From Isochrysis galbana (Eukaryota > Haptophyta > Isochrysidales > Isochrysidaceae): DNA of 64,000 nt. The translations under genes and the position numbers were made by a program. The DNA is taken from NCBI GenBank assembly GCA_018136815.1, contig CM030939.1, positions 2,550,808 to 2,614,807 of the forward strand, written 5' to 3'. The notes under the pieces were generated by a model, which made no database searches, had not been told where the DNA came from, and saw nothing but the letters and a program-made list of their open reading frames with translations. Below are positions 11,190 to 20,780 of this stretch, in pieces (the first letter of the stretch is position 1; each line of letters starts with the position of its first letter).

Positions 11190-11775
11190 CAACACACTAA
11201 GCAAAGCTCTACTCTTTGCCCACACGACCGACTCGGCTAGAACCGCCCACGCGGGAATGGGCAGACAGCCGAAGAAGAGGATAGACATAAACGACTTTCA
11301 TCTTTCATCCCCTATACCCACGGTCGACCAAAACGGACACCTTAAGCCCAGCGCGGAACTTCTCGCGCTAGCTTCCAAGCTCCAAGTTGGGGGTGGCACA
11401 TCGCTGAGGAATCCAAAGCGTAGAGTAAGTAAGACGCAAAACTCGCGGACATTCGGCGCATAAAAGGCACGCAACAAACGTACCCAGACCTCAAGCGTAA
11501 AATCAGCAAAAAAATCCCGGCAACACCTATTCAATACCACGTTTAAGACATCCAACAAGCCTGCCGCGAACCCGCACTCCGAACTAGGCTCTTGGTAGTG
11601 CAACCAGTGAACTAGAGCCGGACCCCGGAAAGCTATGAAAAAGGAATAAAGGAATGAAGGAGGGAAAGGGAGGTGGTGGAGGGAGGGGATATAAGGGCGG
11701 TGTCATAGCAGCGATAGGGAAACCTAGACCTAGTAGGCGAGTAGCCCGGAATCTTCAGATTTTTTTCACTACATA
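11190..11775 (+). mobile_element. LINE 3' end, 5'-truncated copy
   Basis: A short frame reads through AHAGMGRQPKKRIDINDF, the same C-terminal block as the LINE at 1311-3340, then HLKPSAELLALASKLQ. A 3' untranslated region with GCCGGACCCCGGAAA and GGGAAAGGGAGGTGGTGGAG follows. It ends in CGGAATCTTCAGATTTTTTT near 11768. Only the last part of the element is present, as is typical of 5'-truncated LINE insertions. Confidence 0.75.
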
Positions 11776-12188
11776 CTACTGTAAAGATAGTTCCAAATAT
11801 ATACACACAACGCATGGCCAGGACGCGTCATCCAAACTCTTTGAAACACAGGTGATCCGCACGATGCGCCACGGGAAGCCAAGTAGGTCTCATCAAGTAG
11901 CCGTCTTCCAATTCCCCACACCGAGCCGAAATGGGATGGACGGAAATGTCCCAATAATGGCATGACTTTGAATTTTGAATACTTTGCACGGGAGCATCAT
12001 CCAGCGGCAACCTTGATGGAAACACGTGCTTGTGCTTGCAAGTCCAGGCAACGGCCGATAGTTCAGTGCGAAGGAGTAGGGATGGCGCGGACACTCCTGT
12101 TGCCGTTGCACACTAGCCTTATCATAGCGCCAACGATGTCCATGACGCTGCTTTTCTTTGTGTGCCATCCCAGTTGACACGTGCCTTG

Positions 12189-14140
12189 TCATACGCCAAG
12201 CGATTGCTTCAATCCTGCCAGTCGCTCACCAACCTGATCAAGGTTCCTGTGCTCCGCGTCCATGTAGTTCCTCTGTTCTTGCACCGCCATTCGGGAACGG
12301 ATTGCGTCCGCCTTCTTGGCGTCTCGATCGTCTCGCCATGTGGAGATGGCGCGATACACTCGGCGGCGCGAGCCCACCTCGCTGATTCCCATCTCGCGCA
12401 AATCATCGTACGTGACGTCTCCTAGCACCTCGAAGTCAATCTTGTGCTTCTCGAATACTTTGGCGAAGTCGCTGAGAGAGCGCTTCTCGAGCCATGTGCG
12501 GATGTCTTGCGTATCGGGATCGATGAAGAGTGCGTCCATTTCAAGTGACATCCGGCGGTCTTCTTGGCGCAGGCGCTCCACAAGCGCCACCGTCCGGCGT
12601 ACCTCGGCGTCCTTGGTAACACCGAGTGCCCGGATGTCCTTCTCAGTGAGATGCAGCAGGTCAATAAGCTGGAGATAGCCAGCGCGCACGAAGAGAGGGG
12701 AGTGCTCCGCGAGCCCCCACATCTTCAACTGTTGCTCCACTTGCTGGCCACCAAGGAGCGCCGGATCCTTTTTCTGGGGAGGGCGAGCTAGCAGGAACTT
12801 CTTGATGGCCTCCATCAGATCGACCTTCTCAAGCGTGATGAGCAGTTCGCCCTTGGCACTGAGAGGCAGCCGCTGATTCATGTGGTCACTCGCCCACTGG
12901 AGCAGGTTGTCGGTGAGTCGACCGTTGTACTTTGATCGCAGCTCCTTGGTGGTACCCTTGTCGATAATACTTGTGAGGTTCGCTGCCGCGTCGTCCGTCA
13001 TCTTGTACCCGTTGGCCTTGATCTTGATGTGAACAATCTTGACCAGATCCTCCACAGAGTAGTCGTCGAAGTGGAACCGGTACTTGATGCGTGACTCCAG
13101 ACCAGCATTGTACTGCACAAACTCGTCCATCTCCTTCTTGTACCCCGCAAAGATGAAGGTTACCGCCTTGCGCCCGGTCTCGTTCATTACCTGCGCAGGC
13201 TCGCGGCCAGCTGTCAATGATCATGAGACCGAACAGCTTGTAGGCCGGCCCAAGAAAAGCTTTCTCTTTCGGGAGGAGTTGGAGCTTGGCACAGCCAAGC
13301 CATCTATTGTACGTGGACACTAGCGCCGCCCCATGGACAGGGTGACATAGGCGAGCAACACAAAAGGGAACTCACCTTCATCATCTCATCAATTGCCTCG
13401 CCGGAGAAGTCAGATTGACCACGCTGTAACGCTTGGGTGAGCTGGTAAGCTTCGTCGACGAATAGGATCCCACCGCGCGCCTCTTTGATCTTTTTTGCAG
13501 TCTTCATCGAGGTTTGATTGACATAGCCCGCCACGAGGTCACCCTTTTGCACCTCAACAACATGGTCTCTGGACGAGACTCCGAGCTGTTTGTACAGCCG
13601 CGCCACGAGGCGCGAAACGGTGGTCTTACCTACACCTGGGTTGCCGGTGAACATCATGTGGCGGATCGCATCGAGCGTGCTGTGTCCCTCTGCTCGCCGG
13701 CGGATGTCGAGCGACAGTTGCTTGCATAGTTGCTGCATCTGCTTCTTCACTGACTCCATGCCGATCAGCTTGGAGAGCTCCTCGTTCATCTCCCTCTCTG
13801 CGGCGGCGAGCTGCTGCTCGGTGAGCGGGCCTGGGTCGATGTCGTCGTCCTCGTCCTCGGACTCCTCTTCTTTAACTCCGCCCGCCACCTGCCCCTTGGC
13901 CTTGCCCTTGATCTTCACGGCCAGCCCTTCCTTGAGTGTCTCGGCACGCTGCGTGTACTCACGACACTTCTCGCGGATAGTCTTGAGAGTGACTGGATTC
14001 TTCTCATACTTGACGGCCGTCAGCAGGTACTCGGCCGCCTTGCAGTACTTGTTGATTGCGTCCTCGTAGTTGCCAGCGTTGTCCGCAGCGACCGCATCGT
14101 TCGCAATCTCAATCCCCTTGTCACGCAGCTCGTTCGCCAT
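12189..14140 (-). CDS. AAA ATPase of the CbbX/CfxQ group with N-terminal MIT and two SAM domains
   Basis: This is a predicted ATP-driven remodelling protein. Two exons, 14140-13376 and 13190-12189, are joined across a 185-nt GT-AG intron in phase 0 and give 588 residues. Residues about 1-75 form a MIT-like three-helix domain (DNAGNYEDAINKYCKAAEYL ... IREKCREYTQRAETLKEGL), very like the VPS4 N-terminus. An acidic linker follows (EEESEDEDDDIDPG). The AAA core has Walker A GNPGVGKTT and Walker B GGILFVDEAYQL. It also has the CbbX-like sequence DLVAGYVNQTSMKT and, across the splice, DEMMK/VMNETGRKAVTFIFAGY. The C-terminal part has two SAM-like domains (MWGLAEHSPLFVRAGY... and TWLEKRSLSDFAKVFEKHKI...) and a short coiled coil. 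CbbX proper activates red-type Rubisco, but this protein has no plastid presequence, so that role is unlikely. MIT domains bind ESCRT-III tails; the partner here is unknown. Confidence 0.88.
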
Positions 14141-14149
14141 CGGGGCTCA

Positions 14150-14560
14150 GAGAGAGTGTGGGTTCCCCCCCTAGAGACTTGCCGCAGGAAGTGGGAGCGC
14201 GAGAGGGGGCGGGTGGGGGTGGAACGGGGGAGGCGGGGGGAAAGGGGGGAAAGGGGGGGGGGGGAGCGGACGCGGGGCGTTCTCCGCGCCACCGGCGAGG
14301 GGAAGGGCCAGGGTGGGGGTGGCGGGTGGAGAGAGTGGGAAGAGAGTGAGAAGAGAGTGGGAAGAGAGAAGAGAGTGGGAGGAAGGGAGAGGAGAGTGGG
14401 AGAGGGGGGGGGGAGAGGGGAGAGGGCCTTGGTACCAAGACGGAGGGAGGAAGTAGGGGAGCAAGGGTAGAGAAAAGAAGGGAGAGAGAGGTGGGGGAGA
14501 GAGAGAGGTGAGTATGTAGAGAGTAGAGAGGAGAGGAAAGAAGAGGAGACCAAGAGAGTC
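14150..14560 (-). promoter_or_regulatory. Long pyrimidine-rich leader/promoter of the AAA gene
   Basis: The plus strand is a nearly continuous G/A tract of about 400 nt, so the coding strand upstream of the ATG at 14140 is C/T-rich. Sub-repeats such as GAGAGTGGGAAGAGA occur around 14330-14400. The role is inferred from position and from similar tracts before other genes. Confidence 0.4.
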
Positions 14561-14989
14561 GAGCAAATTAGGTAAACATACCTTGGCACATGGAAAAGCT
14601 CTCACTCCCCCCCCCCCCCCCCCGCCGCCGCCGCGCCCTCTCTCCTCCCACCCAGAGAGACCCGACCCAGACCCATCCACCTCTCCCTTCCCTCTCTCTC
14701 TGTGGGAGTACCACTTTTTCTTTTCGTCGGCCAGCGCTCGGGAGCTCGGGAGGGGGCCAACTCGCGAAAAACAGAAAAGCAGATGTCAGATGTATCCTCC
14801 TCATTCATAAAAAACAACTTCTTGATATAAATTCTATGGCCAAGCCCACCCCTAGAGTACGTAGAGGGCTTTTGCAAGGTTTGAAGTTCAATGAAACAGC
14901 GGGTCACAAGAGGCATTCCGTCTCCGTTGCAACGGAGTTTCAGCCGCTCCGCTCACACCCTGGCTCCCTCACCTACCTCTACCTACTAC

Positions 14990-15325
14990 CTAGGTCGCGT
15001 TCCGTCGAAACAGAAAAAGGACCATGCGAACGTTTCATGATTTATGGTTTATGAATGGTGAATGGGAGGTCCTCACGCAAAGTCGCGTTCCGTCGATTTT
15101 GAATATAATCAAGATGTTGCAAACACACGCAAAACGCAAAGTCTATTTTAATTAATAATTATATAATGAGGTCGCGTTCCGTTAGGGTGTTCCGTGTGAA
15201 CGTTTTTATTTTTACATTCCCATTTCCATTTCCCATTCCCATTCCCGTAAACCGTAAACTTTGATTTTTATAAATAACCCCAAACTCACTACCACTACGC
15301 AAACGTAAAGTCGCGTTGCGTCGAA
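14990..15325 (+). repeat. Spaced repeats of a TCGCGTTCCGTCGA word
   Basis: The word (A)RGTCGCGTTCCGTCGA, or a close variant, occurs near 14993, 15078, 15170 and 15310, spaced about 80-140 bp apart. Around 15215-15250 there is also a (CCCATTC)n-like simple repeat. No gene lies between 14561 and 16103. The spacing does not match any known array type. Confidence 0.5.
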
Positions 15326-16103
15326 GACTGGAGGCGGAGGCGGACGTGGGGGCGAGGGGAGAAGAGGGTGCAACGTGCAACCTCAGGTTTGGTTATTTTT
15401 TTGACAAATGCTCCCATGAAATTGAAATGGGTATATGCAAACGTTCATGGACAAGGCACCCCGGCACCCCGGGCCTCCGACCACACACCGGGAGGGAGTA
15501 AAATGTTGAAAACCTCACATATTTGGACAACGATCGTCGATAGTCTTCGCCCCGACCCCGGAACAACATACCCCAACATCCGCTCCCTACCGCACGAAAC
15601 TACGTTATCGAGCTCATTTTGAAGCACCTATATCGGTAGTGGCTAGTGGGGTTGGCTAGGATATAACATTAGTAGTTAGTAGGAACTATTTTACTATCTA
15701 TCCAGCCCGATGCATACTTAAATAGCACTGCATTCACCTCAAGCCGAACAACAAATGCACACTGCATGAAATGTCGTATCAAGCAGGCCGGCCTTGGAAA
15801 GACCACCCGAGCCTGTTGTGTCCGCGTGCATGAATTTGGGCCAAATCAAATGTAGGCATAGAAAAGGCAGAAGGAAGTCGTTGCAGCACGTGCCACTCGC
15901 AATAAAACGTCGGATGGCATCAACGACAGTCAATGCCACCACGCGCTATGAACAGCTGGGCAATCACCGAGAGTTGGGATGTATGGCGCACAAGCCAATG
16001 TCAAAGAGTTTTGCGTGCCGATGAAGAATCGCTGTTAAAAGTCGAATGCCTCACCGATTTGGTCGAGGAAGAAGACTGACACCCTAGCCTGCATCCCCAC
16101 CTT
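15326..16103. other. Gene-free spacer with a short dispersed repeat
   Basis: The sequence TAGTGGGGTTGGCTAGGATA, continuing into TAACATTA, at about 15643-15670 recurs at 20375-20402. Several short open frames between 15,730 and 16,030 match no family. The right end (about 15,700-16,100) should include the 3' untranslated region of the GOSR1-like gene. Confidence 0.4.
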
Positions 16104-16842
16104 CTAGCTCATGGAATATAGCAGAAACAATGAGGTACATCCACCCACAACAAGTCCCATGATCAACTTGTCACGCGACTTTCGTCGTCCAATGGAACTT
16201 ATCAAATTATTGATCTTTGGTGCAATATCAGAAAGCAGCCCGAGCTTTGAGCCCACGTTGTAGAATACTGTCCGCTGGCTGTTCAGATTGAATTTTGCCG
16301 ACTCGGCCTGTCCTAAAATTTCGTTGATGGCTCGGTCGCTATTGTGGATGGCGTTGCGCTCTCTTAGGAGAGTGTCAGTCGCACTTCTAGCACTGGAACG
16401 GTGCTCAATGATATCCTCTCGAACCTAGGGAGGTGTGCGTACAGGTTCAAAGTGGGATCCTAAGCGTACGCACCAGGCATTTCCTCTGGGCAGAGGGCGT
16501 GCATGGCTCGCAACGCACCGATGACAAAAGCTGCTGCCTTTCATCCGCCAGCTTCAAGTTGTGCTTGGTCTTCGAGAACTCTTGCATGAAGTCGTGAAGA
16601 ATTTCGCGATGGCGCTGCAGCACATGCATGGTCGAGGCGGCCGAGCCCGTCGCGCTCGAGGCCTGCCGGCTTAGCTGATCGTTGACGTCTTGGAGATTTT
16701 GCAGCATGCCCTCAATCTCCTCCGCGCGAGCTTCAAATGCGCCGCTTGAGCCAGGTTCGCTCAGGTCGAGCCTCCCAAACTGGACCATCGCGGAGTCGAG
16801 CGCATGCTCGAGGCGTCGCGCCTCTCGACGTAGCTCTTCCAT
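16104..16842 (-). CDS. GOSR1: Golgi SNARE, GOSR1/Gos28-like
   Basis: This is a Qb-SNARE of the cis/medial Golgi, used in vesicle fusion for ER-Golgi and intra-Golgi transport. Two exons, 16842-16519 and 16424-16104, flank a 94-nt GT-AG intron; phase is kept and 214 residues result. The second exon has no Met and is found only by reading through the splice. The N-terminus starts MEELRREARRLEHALDSAM and has helices with the family block RHREILHDFMQEFSKTKHN. The SNARE motif in exon 2 runs through LLRERNAIHNSDRAINEI and LGQAESAKFNLNSQR. It carries a Gln at the centre of the helix, as a Q-SNARE should, and continues FYNVGSKLG. A single C-terminal anchor (LIMGLVVGGCTSLFLLYSMS) ends the protein. Length is close to that of other GOSR1 proteins. 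The gene is divergent from the RSPH14-like gene. Confidence 0.92.
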
Positions 16843-17350
16843 CGTATGGAGTGGCCGGCTGTGGCCCGTGTACTCTCTTTCTCTCTCTCGCCCCCGCCCC
16901 CCCCCCCCCCCCCTCCCCTAACGCCCCCCTCTGCCCTTTCCCTCTCGCTCCCTTTCGCTCCCTCTCGCTGCCCCTCTCTCCCCCGTCCCGCGCGGAGGGA
17001 GGGAGAGGGCGCTCGCTGTCTCGGCCTCTTCAAGGGCCCCAGAGCCCCCGGGGGCGGGCGGGGGCCAAAACAAAACTCAGCCCACCCACACGCAAGGCGA
17101 GAGGGGCGCGATGGACAACTACAAAAATGGACGGTGGCCCCCCCCCCCCCCCGCCCCCCCCTTCTTGCCGCGCTGGTTTACTGCTTCTATTGTATGGTAC
17201 TCTCTCTACCTGGTCTGTTTCACTCGCACTGGATCGGCGGAAACGGCGCGAGCAAGAAGCAAAGGGCCCCTCCCTCCCTCACCCTTCCCTTCCTCCCCAC
17301 CCCCACTCACCCCTCTCTCCTTCGATCGCGCTCTCCAAGTTTGGAGCGCC
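16843..17350. promoter_or_regulatory. Shared 508-bp intergenic promoter region (GOSR1-like / RSPH14-like)
   Basis: The two start codons face away from each other across 508 bp. The plus strand is rich in C and T (CTCTCTTTCTCTCTCTCGCC, a poly-C run near 16900, and a C-rich run near 17140). This suits the plus-strand gene; for the minus-strand gene the leader is purine-rich. No TATA box is obvious. Confidence 0.45.
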
Positions 17351-18397
17351 ATGTCGTTGGGAGGAGGGCAGGGCGGGTATCTCGCCTACGGCACACGTGG
17401 CCTCGCCAAACTGATCGAGTCGCTAGGCGACGACGTTGAGCTCTCACGCGAGTCGCTGATCTCACTCAATGGCCTGCTCAGCAACCAAGAACTCAAGCTG
17501 GCTGCGATCGCACACGAAGAACCGCCCATCATACCGGCACTAGTGCGATTGCTCACCTCAGAGAATGAAGAGGTGCAACAACTCGCCGCGACTGCGCTGG
17601 GGTCGCTTCATCTAGTGTATCAGGGCCGGGTTGCCTCTCAAGAGGCGCATGCAGCCGCAGCGCTTGAAGGCCGTCTCTCCATGTCAGTGCCGGTTGCAGC
17701 GGCTTCCGCGAGCGCATTGCTGTCAATGTCGGAGTCGCGTGATGGCTGCCAAGTCCTTGCGGAGAGCGCCACGCTCATGGCAACTCTGACGCAAGCTTTG
17801 TCGGGAGCAGCCCCCGTTGTCATTCCGTGTCTCGCCACGCTTGCCAACTTGCTTCGCCTAGACTGCGGTGTGAAGGACGCGCTTACTGCCGGTATTGTTC
17901 CTGCGCTTCATCGCATCATCTCCACATCTAGACGCTCCTCGGATGCACTTAAGCTTTCGCTGCAAGCCTTGTGGAACCTGAGCAATTCTCACGAGGGCAA
18001 GGTGGCCGTGGTTGAAGAGGGTTTGCTCCGAACCCTAAGCAAGAAGGTTGAGGCAGGAACTGAGGAAGTGAAGCGTCTAGCTGCTGGATGCATTATGTCG
18101 TTGGCTATCAACAAGGAAGGAAAAATCGCCTCCGATGTGTGCGTTGTACCGCTCATTGATCTTGCTCTAGCAAACAGAGGGCCACACGGTGACCCGGGCA
18201 GTCTCAAAGACGCCATCCTCGCGTTGAAGGCCGCAGCTGAGTATCCTCCAACGCGCAAGATCATCGAACGGCATGCTCGCTCCATCAATAAGGATCCGGC
18301 ACACTTGATTTCGGAAATCAGCACACCTATGTTTGATAGTGAGCCGTGGCCTGCGTCCTTGCGGTACGTCAATCAGTTCAAGGCACAGGTCGCATGA
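17351..18397 (+). CDS. RSPH14: Armadillo-repeat protein, radial spoke head 14 (RSPH14)-like
   Basis: Probable radial-spoke protein of motile cilia or flagella. It is a single exon of 348 residues, a length that fits the family. The frame is open upstream to 17111, but that part is low-complexity; the ATG at 17351 follows a pyrimidine-rich leader and starts the family-like segment YLAYGTRGLAKLIESLG, comparable with the AYG..ALPKL block of animal RSPH14/RTDR1. The remainder is a run of armadillo helices: LVRLLTSENEEVQQLAATAL, VIPCLATLANLLRLD, LKLSLQALWNLSNSHEGKVA, VKRLAAGCIMSLAINKEGK. No signal or membrane segment is visible. The ARM fold is certain; the RSPH14 assignment rests on the N-terminal block and total length. 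If right, it implies a flagellated cell. Confidence 0.7.
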   Translation: MSLGGGQGGYLAYGTRGLAKLIESLGDDVELSRESLISLNGLLSNQELKLAAIAHEEPPIIPALVRLLTSENEEVQQLAATALGSLHLVYQGRVASQEAHAAAALEGRLSMSVPVAAASASALLSMSESRDGCQVLAESATLMATLTQALSGAAPVVIPCLATLANLLRLDCGVKDALTAGIVPALHRIISTSRRSSDALKLSLQALWNLSNSHEGKVAVVEEGLLRTLSKKVEAGTEEVKRLAAGCIMSLAINKEGKIASDVCVVPLIDLALANRGPHGDPGSLKDAILALKAAAEYPPTRKIIERHARSINKDPAHLISEISTPMFDSEPWPASLRYVNQFKAQVA

Positions 18398-20500
18398 ATT
18401 CTCTGACCGCAAAGCAATCCTAACCATTTCAGCCCTTAACTCGCGTGATGTGTTCCGCCAAAGATTGTGGAACCAAGTAGAGCCTGTTGATGATTCGTAC
18501 GCGCCCTGTGTCCGGTGTAGTCGTTGATAAGACGATCAGATACATCGCATACTACTTGTACCTGCACGTTCCCATAGCCGAAGCAACCCCAAGGTAAGAG
18601 AGGAGTTGTTTGACGCAGCATTTCCACCCCCCTCGTGAGGCGCTGGAGTTTCTAAGCTGCTTGCATAGGAGGGTGACATCCGGTGACACCCGGCAATGAT
18701 ATTTCAGGGGTTGCAGGTGTCGTCCCGCGTGAGCGAATCATATTATCGGGTCAGCTGATGAGCCTCTGTGCTACATTAATTGTCATGGAGGTGAAACGGT
18801 TTCAGGAGGGGCCACAAGAGTTCCGAAGCGGCTCGAAGCCCGGGGAAGCCCCTTCCTAGGCGTCTCGCCCCCGGCGGCTCGCTATCGGTGTTTCGTCCCG
18901 TCGGTCGGGTTTTCTCTTTGGCGGTGGCACCCCACACCCCACCCGCTCCCCGCTCCCTCCCCCTATCCGTCTCTCTTCTCCCTCATATGCGAATCGCGAA
19001 TCCGATGGGGATTTCTTTGTTTAATCGTGTATTCAGAGAAGTTTTCTGGAGACAATAAACTGAATTGGCGCAGGCTGAGCCAGTAGGGTTGTTGGTCGGG
19101 ATGGAGGTCGGTCTTGAGAGCTTGATTGAAGCGTCCCAAGTGGCAGGGGCTTAAGCGGCGGTGGTTTAGATAGCCTCATTTTTTGAGCATGCCCAAGTTG
19201 GAACCGCCTCCATCGATGCCGCATCTCAATCCACCGTCGGGCCTCTTTGTAGCTGAGCCCTTTGTTCGTTTGTTCGTCTCTCCCCCTTTCTTCGCCTTTT
19301 GCAATGCGCCACCTCGAGCATCGGTCGTCGCATTGGGGGGAGTGTTGCGGGTAGGGGGAGAGCCGCCCTAGGGTTTCGTCCCTAGAGAGGCACTCCCTCT
19401 CAAGTCCCCCCCTTTTGGGGTGTTTTGTTTTCGATCGGCTCCCCCTCTTTCCCTTCCTTCCCATCGGGATCTTCGGGATTCGCCGTTCTCTTCTTTCTCT
19501 CATGTGTTCTCGTGTGCGTGTCTCCCTGTTCTCCCATCCGTTTGTTCACGCACCCGCCCCGTTCTTTCTTTGTGTGTCCCCCCTTCCCCTTCCTTGTTTC
19601 CTTCTTCCCGCGCCTTGTCTCCCCGTTTTTCCCCCCCGCTCTGAGTCGCCACCATGGCCGCCCCCTCTGCCCTCTGCCCCCTCCGTCTGCCCCCTTGAAG
19701 AGTCCGTCGCCCCAGGCACCGAGTCCGCAGCCGTGCCTGCGCCCTTGACCGCCCCTCCCAGTGTCCATACCCCGCCTGCCACTCCCAGAGTGCACTCGTG
19801 CCCCCCGTTTGTTCAACATTCGTTCTCTGTTCATCCCTCTTCACCACACGCACAGCCACCCTCAGCCTCAACAGGAAGGGCAGGAGGAAGGGCAGGAGGA
19901 AGGGCAGGAGGAAGGGCAAGAGGAAGGGGCTCCGGTTCCAGGGGGGAGGGGGTCCACACTTTTCGCCAAGAGTCCCCCCGCGGATAGAGAAACGGCGTGC
20001 ACATTAGTCGAAGAAAAAGTTGTTATGCGCACGCACGGCGCCCCGGAGACGCCGCGTGTGCAGTTGATGCGTATGACGTGATGTGCTGCGCATAGGTAAA
20101 CTTCCATGCGCACGCATGGAGTCCCCGCGGGGAGCCCGAGGGGTATCGCCATCGTGCGCCTGACGAAACTCCAATGTGCGCATCGGTGACGGCGTGCGGA
20201 AACTGTAATAATAATAGCCTAAAAGAAAACTAACCTGGCCCTCTTTTGACGGAACGTGACTTGAGGACAAATATCGAGGGGAGGGGGCAGTGCCCCCTCC
20301 CCCCCGTAGCACTCGGACACCTGGCTCGTCAGGCATGGCGGGGTTCCGGGACGGAAAAGTTGTGTCCAATTAGCTAGTGGGGGTGGCTAGGATATAACAT
20401 TAATTGTTTTATAGTTATGAGTCAAGGGAGTAGTAGGTAATTGACTATGTTCAAACGGTCAAAAAGTTTGAGTTCGCGTTCGACATTTTTTTACCACCTA
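18398..20500. other. Gene-free region with microsatellite
   Basis: No gene is supported. A tandem 12-bp repeat (GGAAGGGCAGGA, about five units) lies at 19873-19930. Around 19,400-19,680 the plus strand is rich in C and T but leads to no gene. A short repeat shared with 15643 lies at 20375-20402. Confidence 0.45.
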
Positions 20501-20684
20501 CTTGTACTCTAAGACTACAATTAGCAACGGAGTAGGAGTGGATACACTAGAGTGGAGCACCAGAGTAAGATATAAATCATCGTTACGGGGTGGCTCGCCC
20601 ACAGGCGCAGCAGCGAGTCTGCGACGGAGAGCACCGCAGCAGACCGGCCGCACCCCCGCAGCCTTCAGCTCCCGCCCATTTGCA

Positions 20685-20780
20685 TACCCTCCTCCCTCCT
20701 CCTCTTTTCTCTCTTCTCTCTCTTTCTCCCCACCTCCTTCTCTCTTTGATTTCCGGGCGCAGCCCTGCCCTCCTACCACG
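20685..20780 (+). promoter_or_regulatory. Pyrimidine-rich leader of the cyclic-nucleotide-binding gene
   Basis: About 60 nt of uninterrupted C/T (CTCTTTTCTCTCTTCTCTCT) end some 30 nt before the ATG at 20781, like the tracts before other genes in this window. Confidence 0.4.

Noticed and set aside
12886-13320. Minus-strand frame starting in the intron of the AAA gene
   Set aside because: It runs through the intron and then out of frame with the ATPase; the GT-AG join at 13376/13190 gives a continuous CbbX-like core.
12189-14140. Plastid Rubisco activase CbbX
   Set aside because: The ATPase core is CbbX-like, but there is no plastid presequence, an MIT domain precedes it and SAM domains follow; plastid CbbX is shorter.
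14171-14680. Overlapping frames in the GA-rich tract upstream of the AAA gene
   Set aside because: Low-complexity translation of purine/pyrimidine repeats.
19415-20081. Plus-strand frames with Ser/Pro/Phe-rich or EEGQ repeats
   Set aside because: They translate a CT-rich stretch and a 12-bp microsatellite; no start context, domain or codon pattern of the neighbouring genes.
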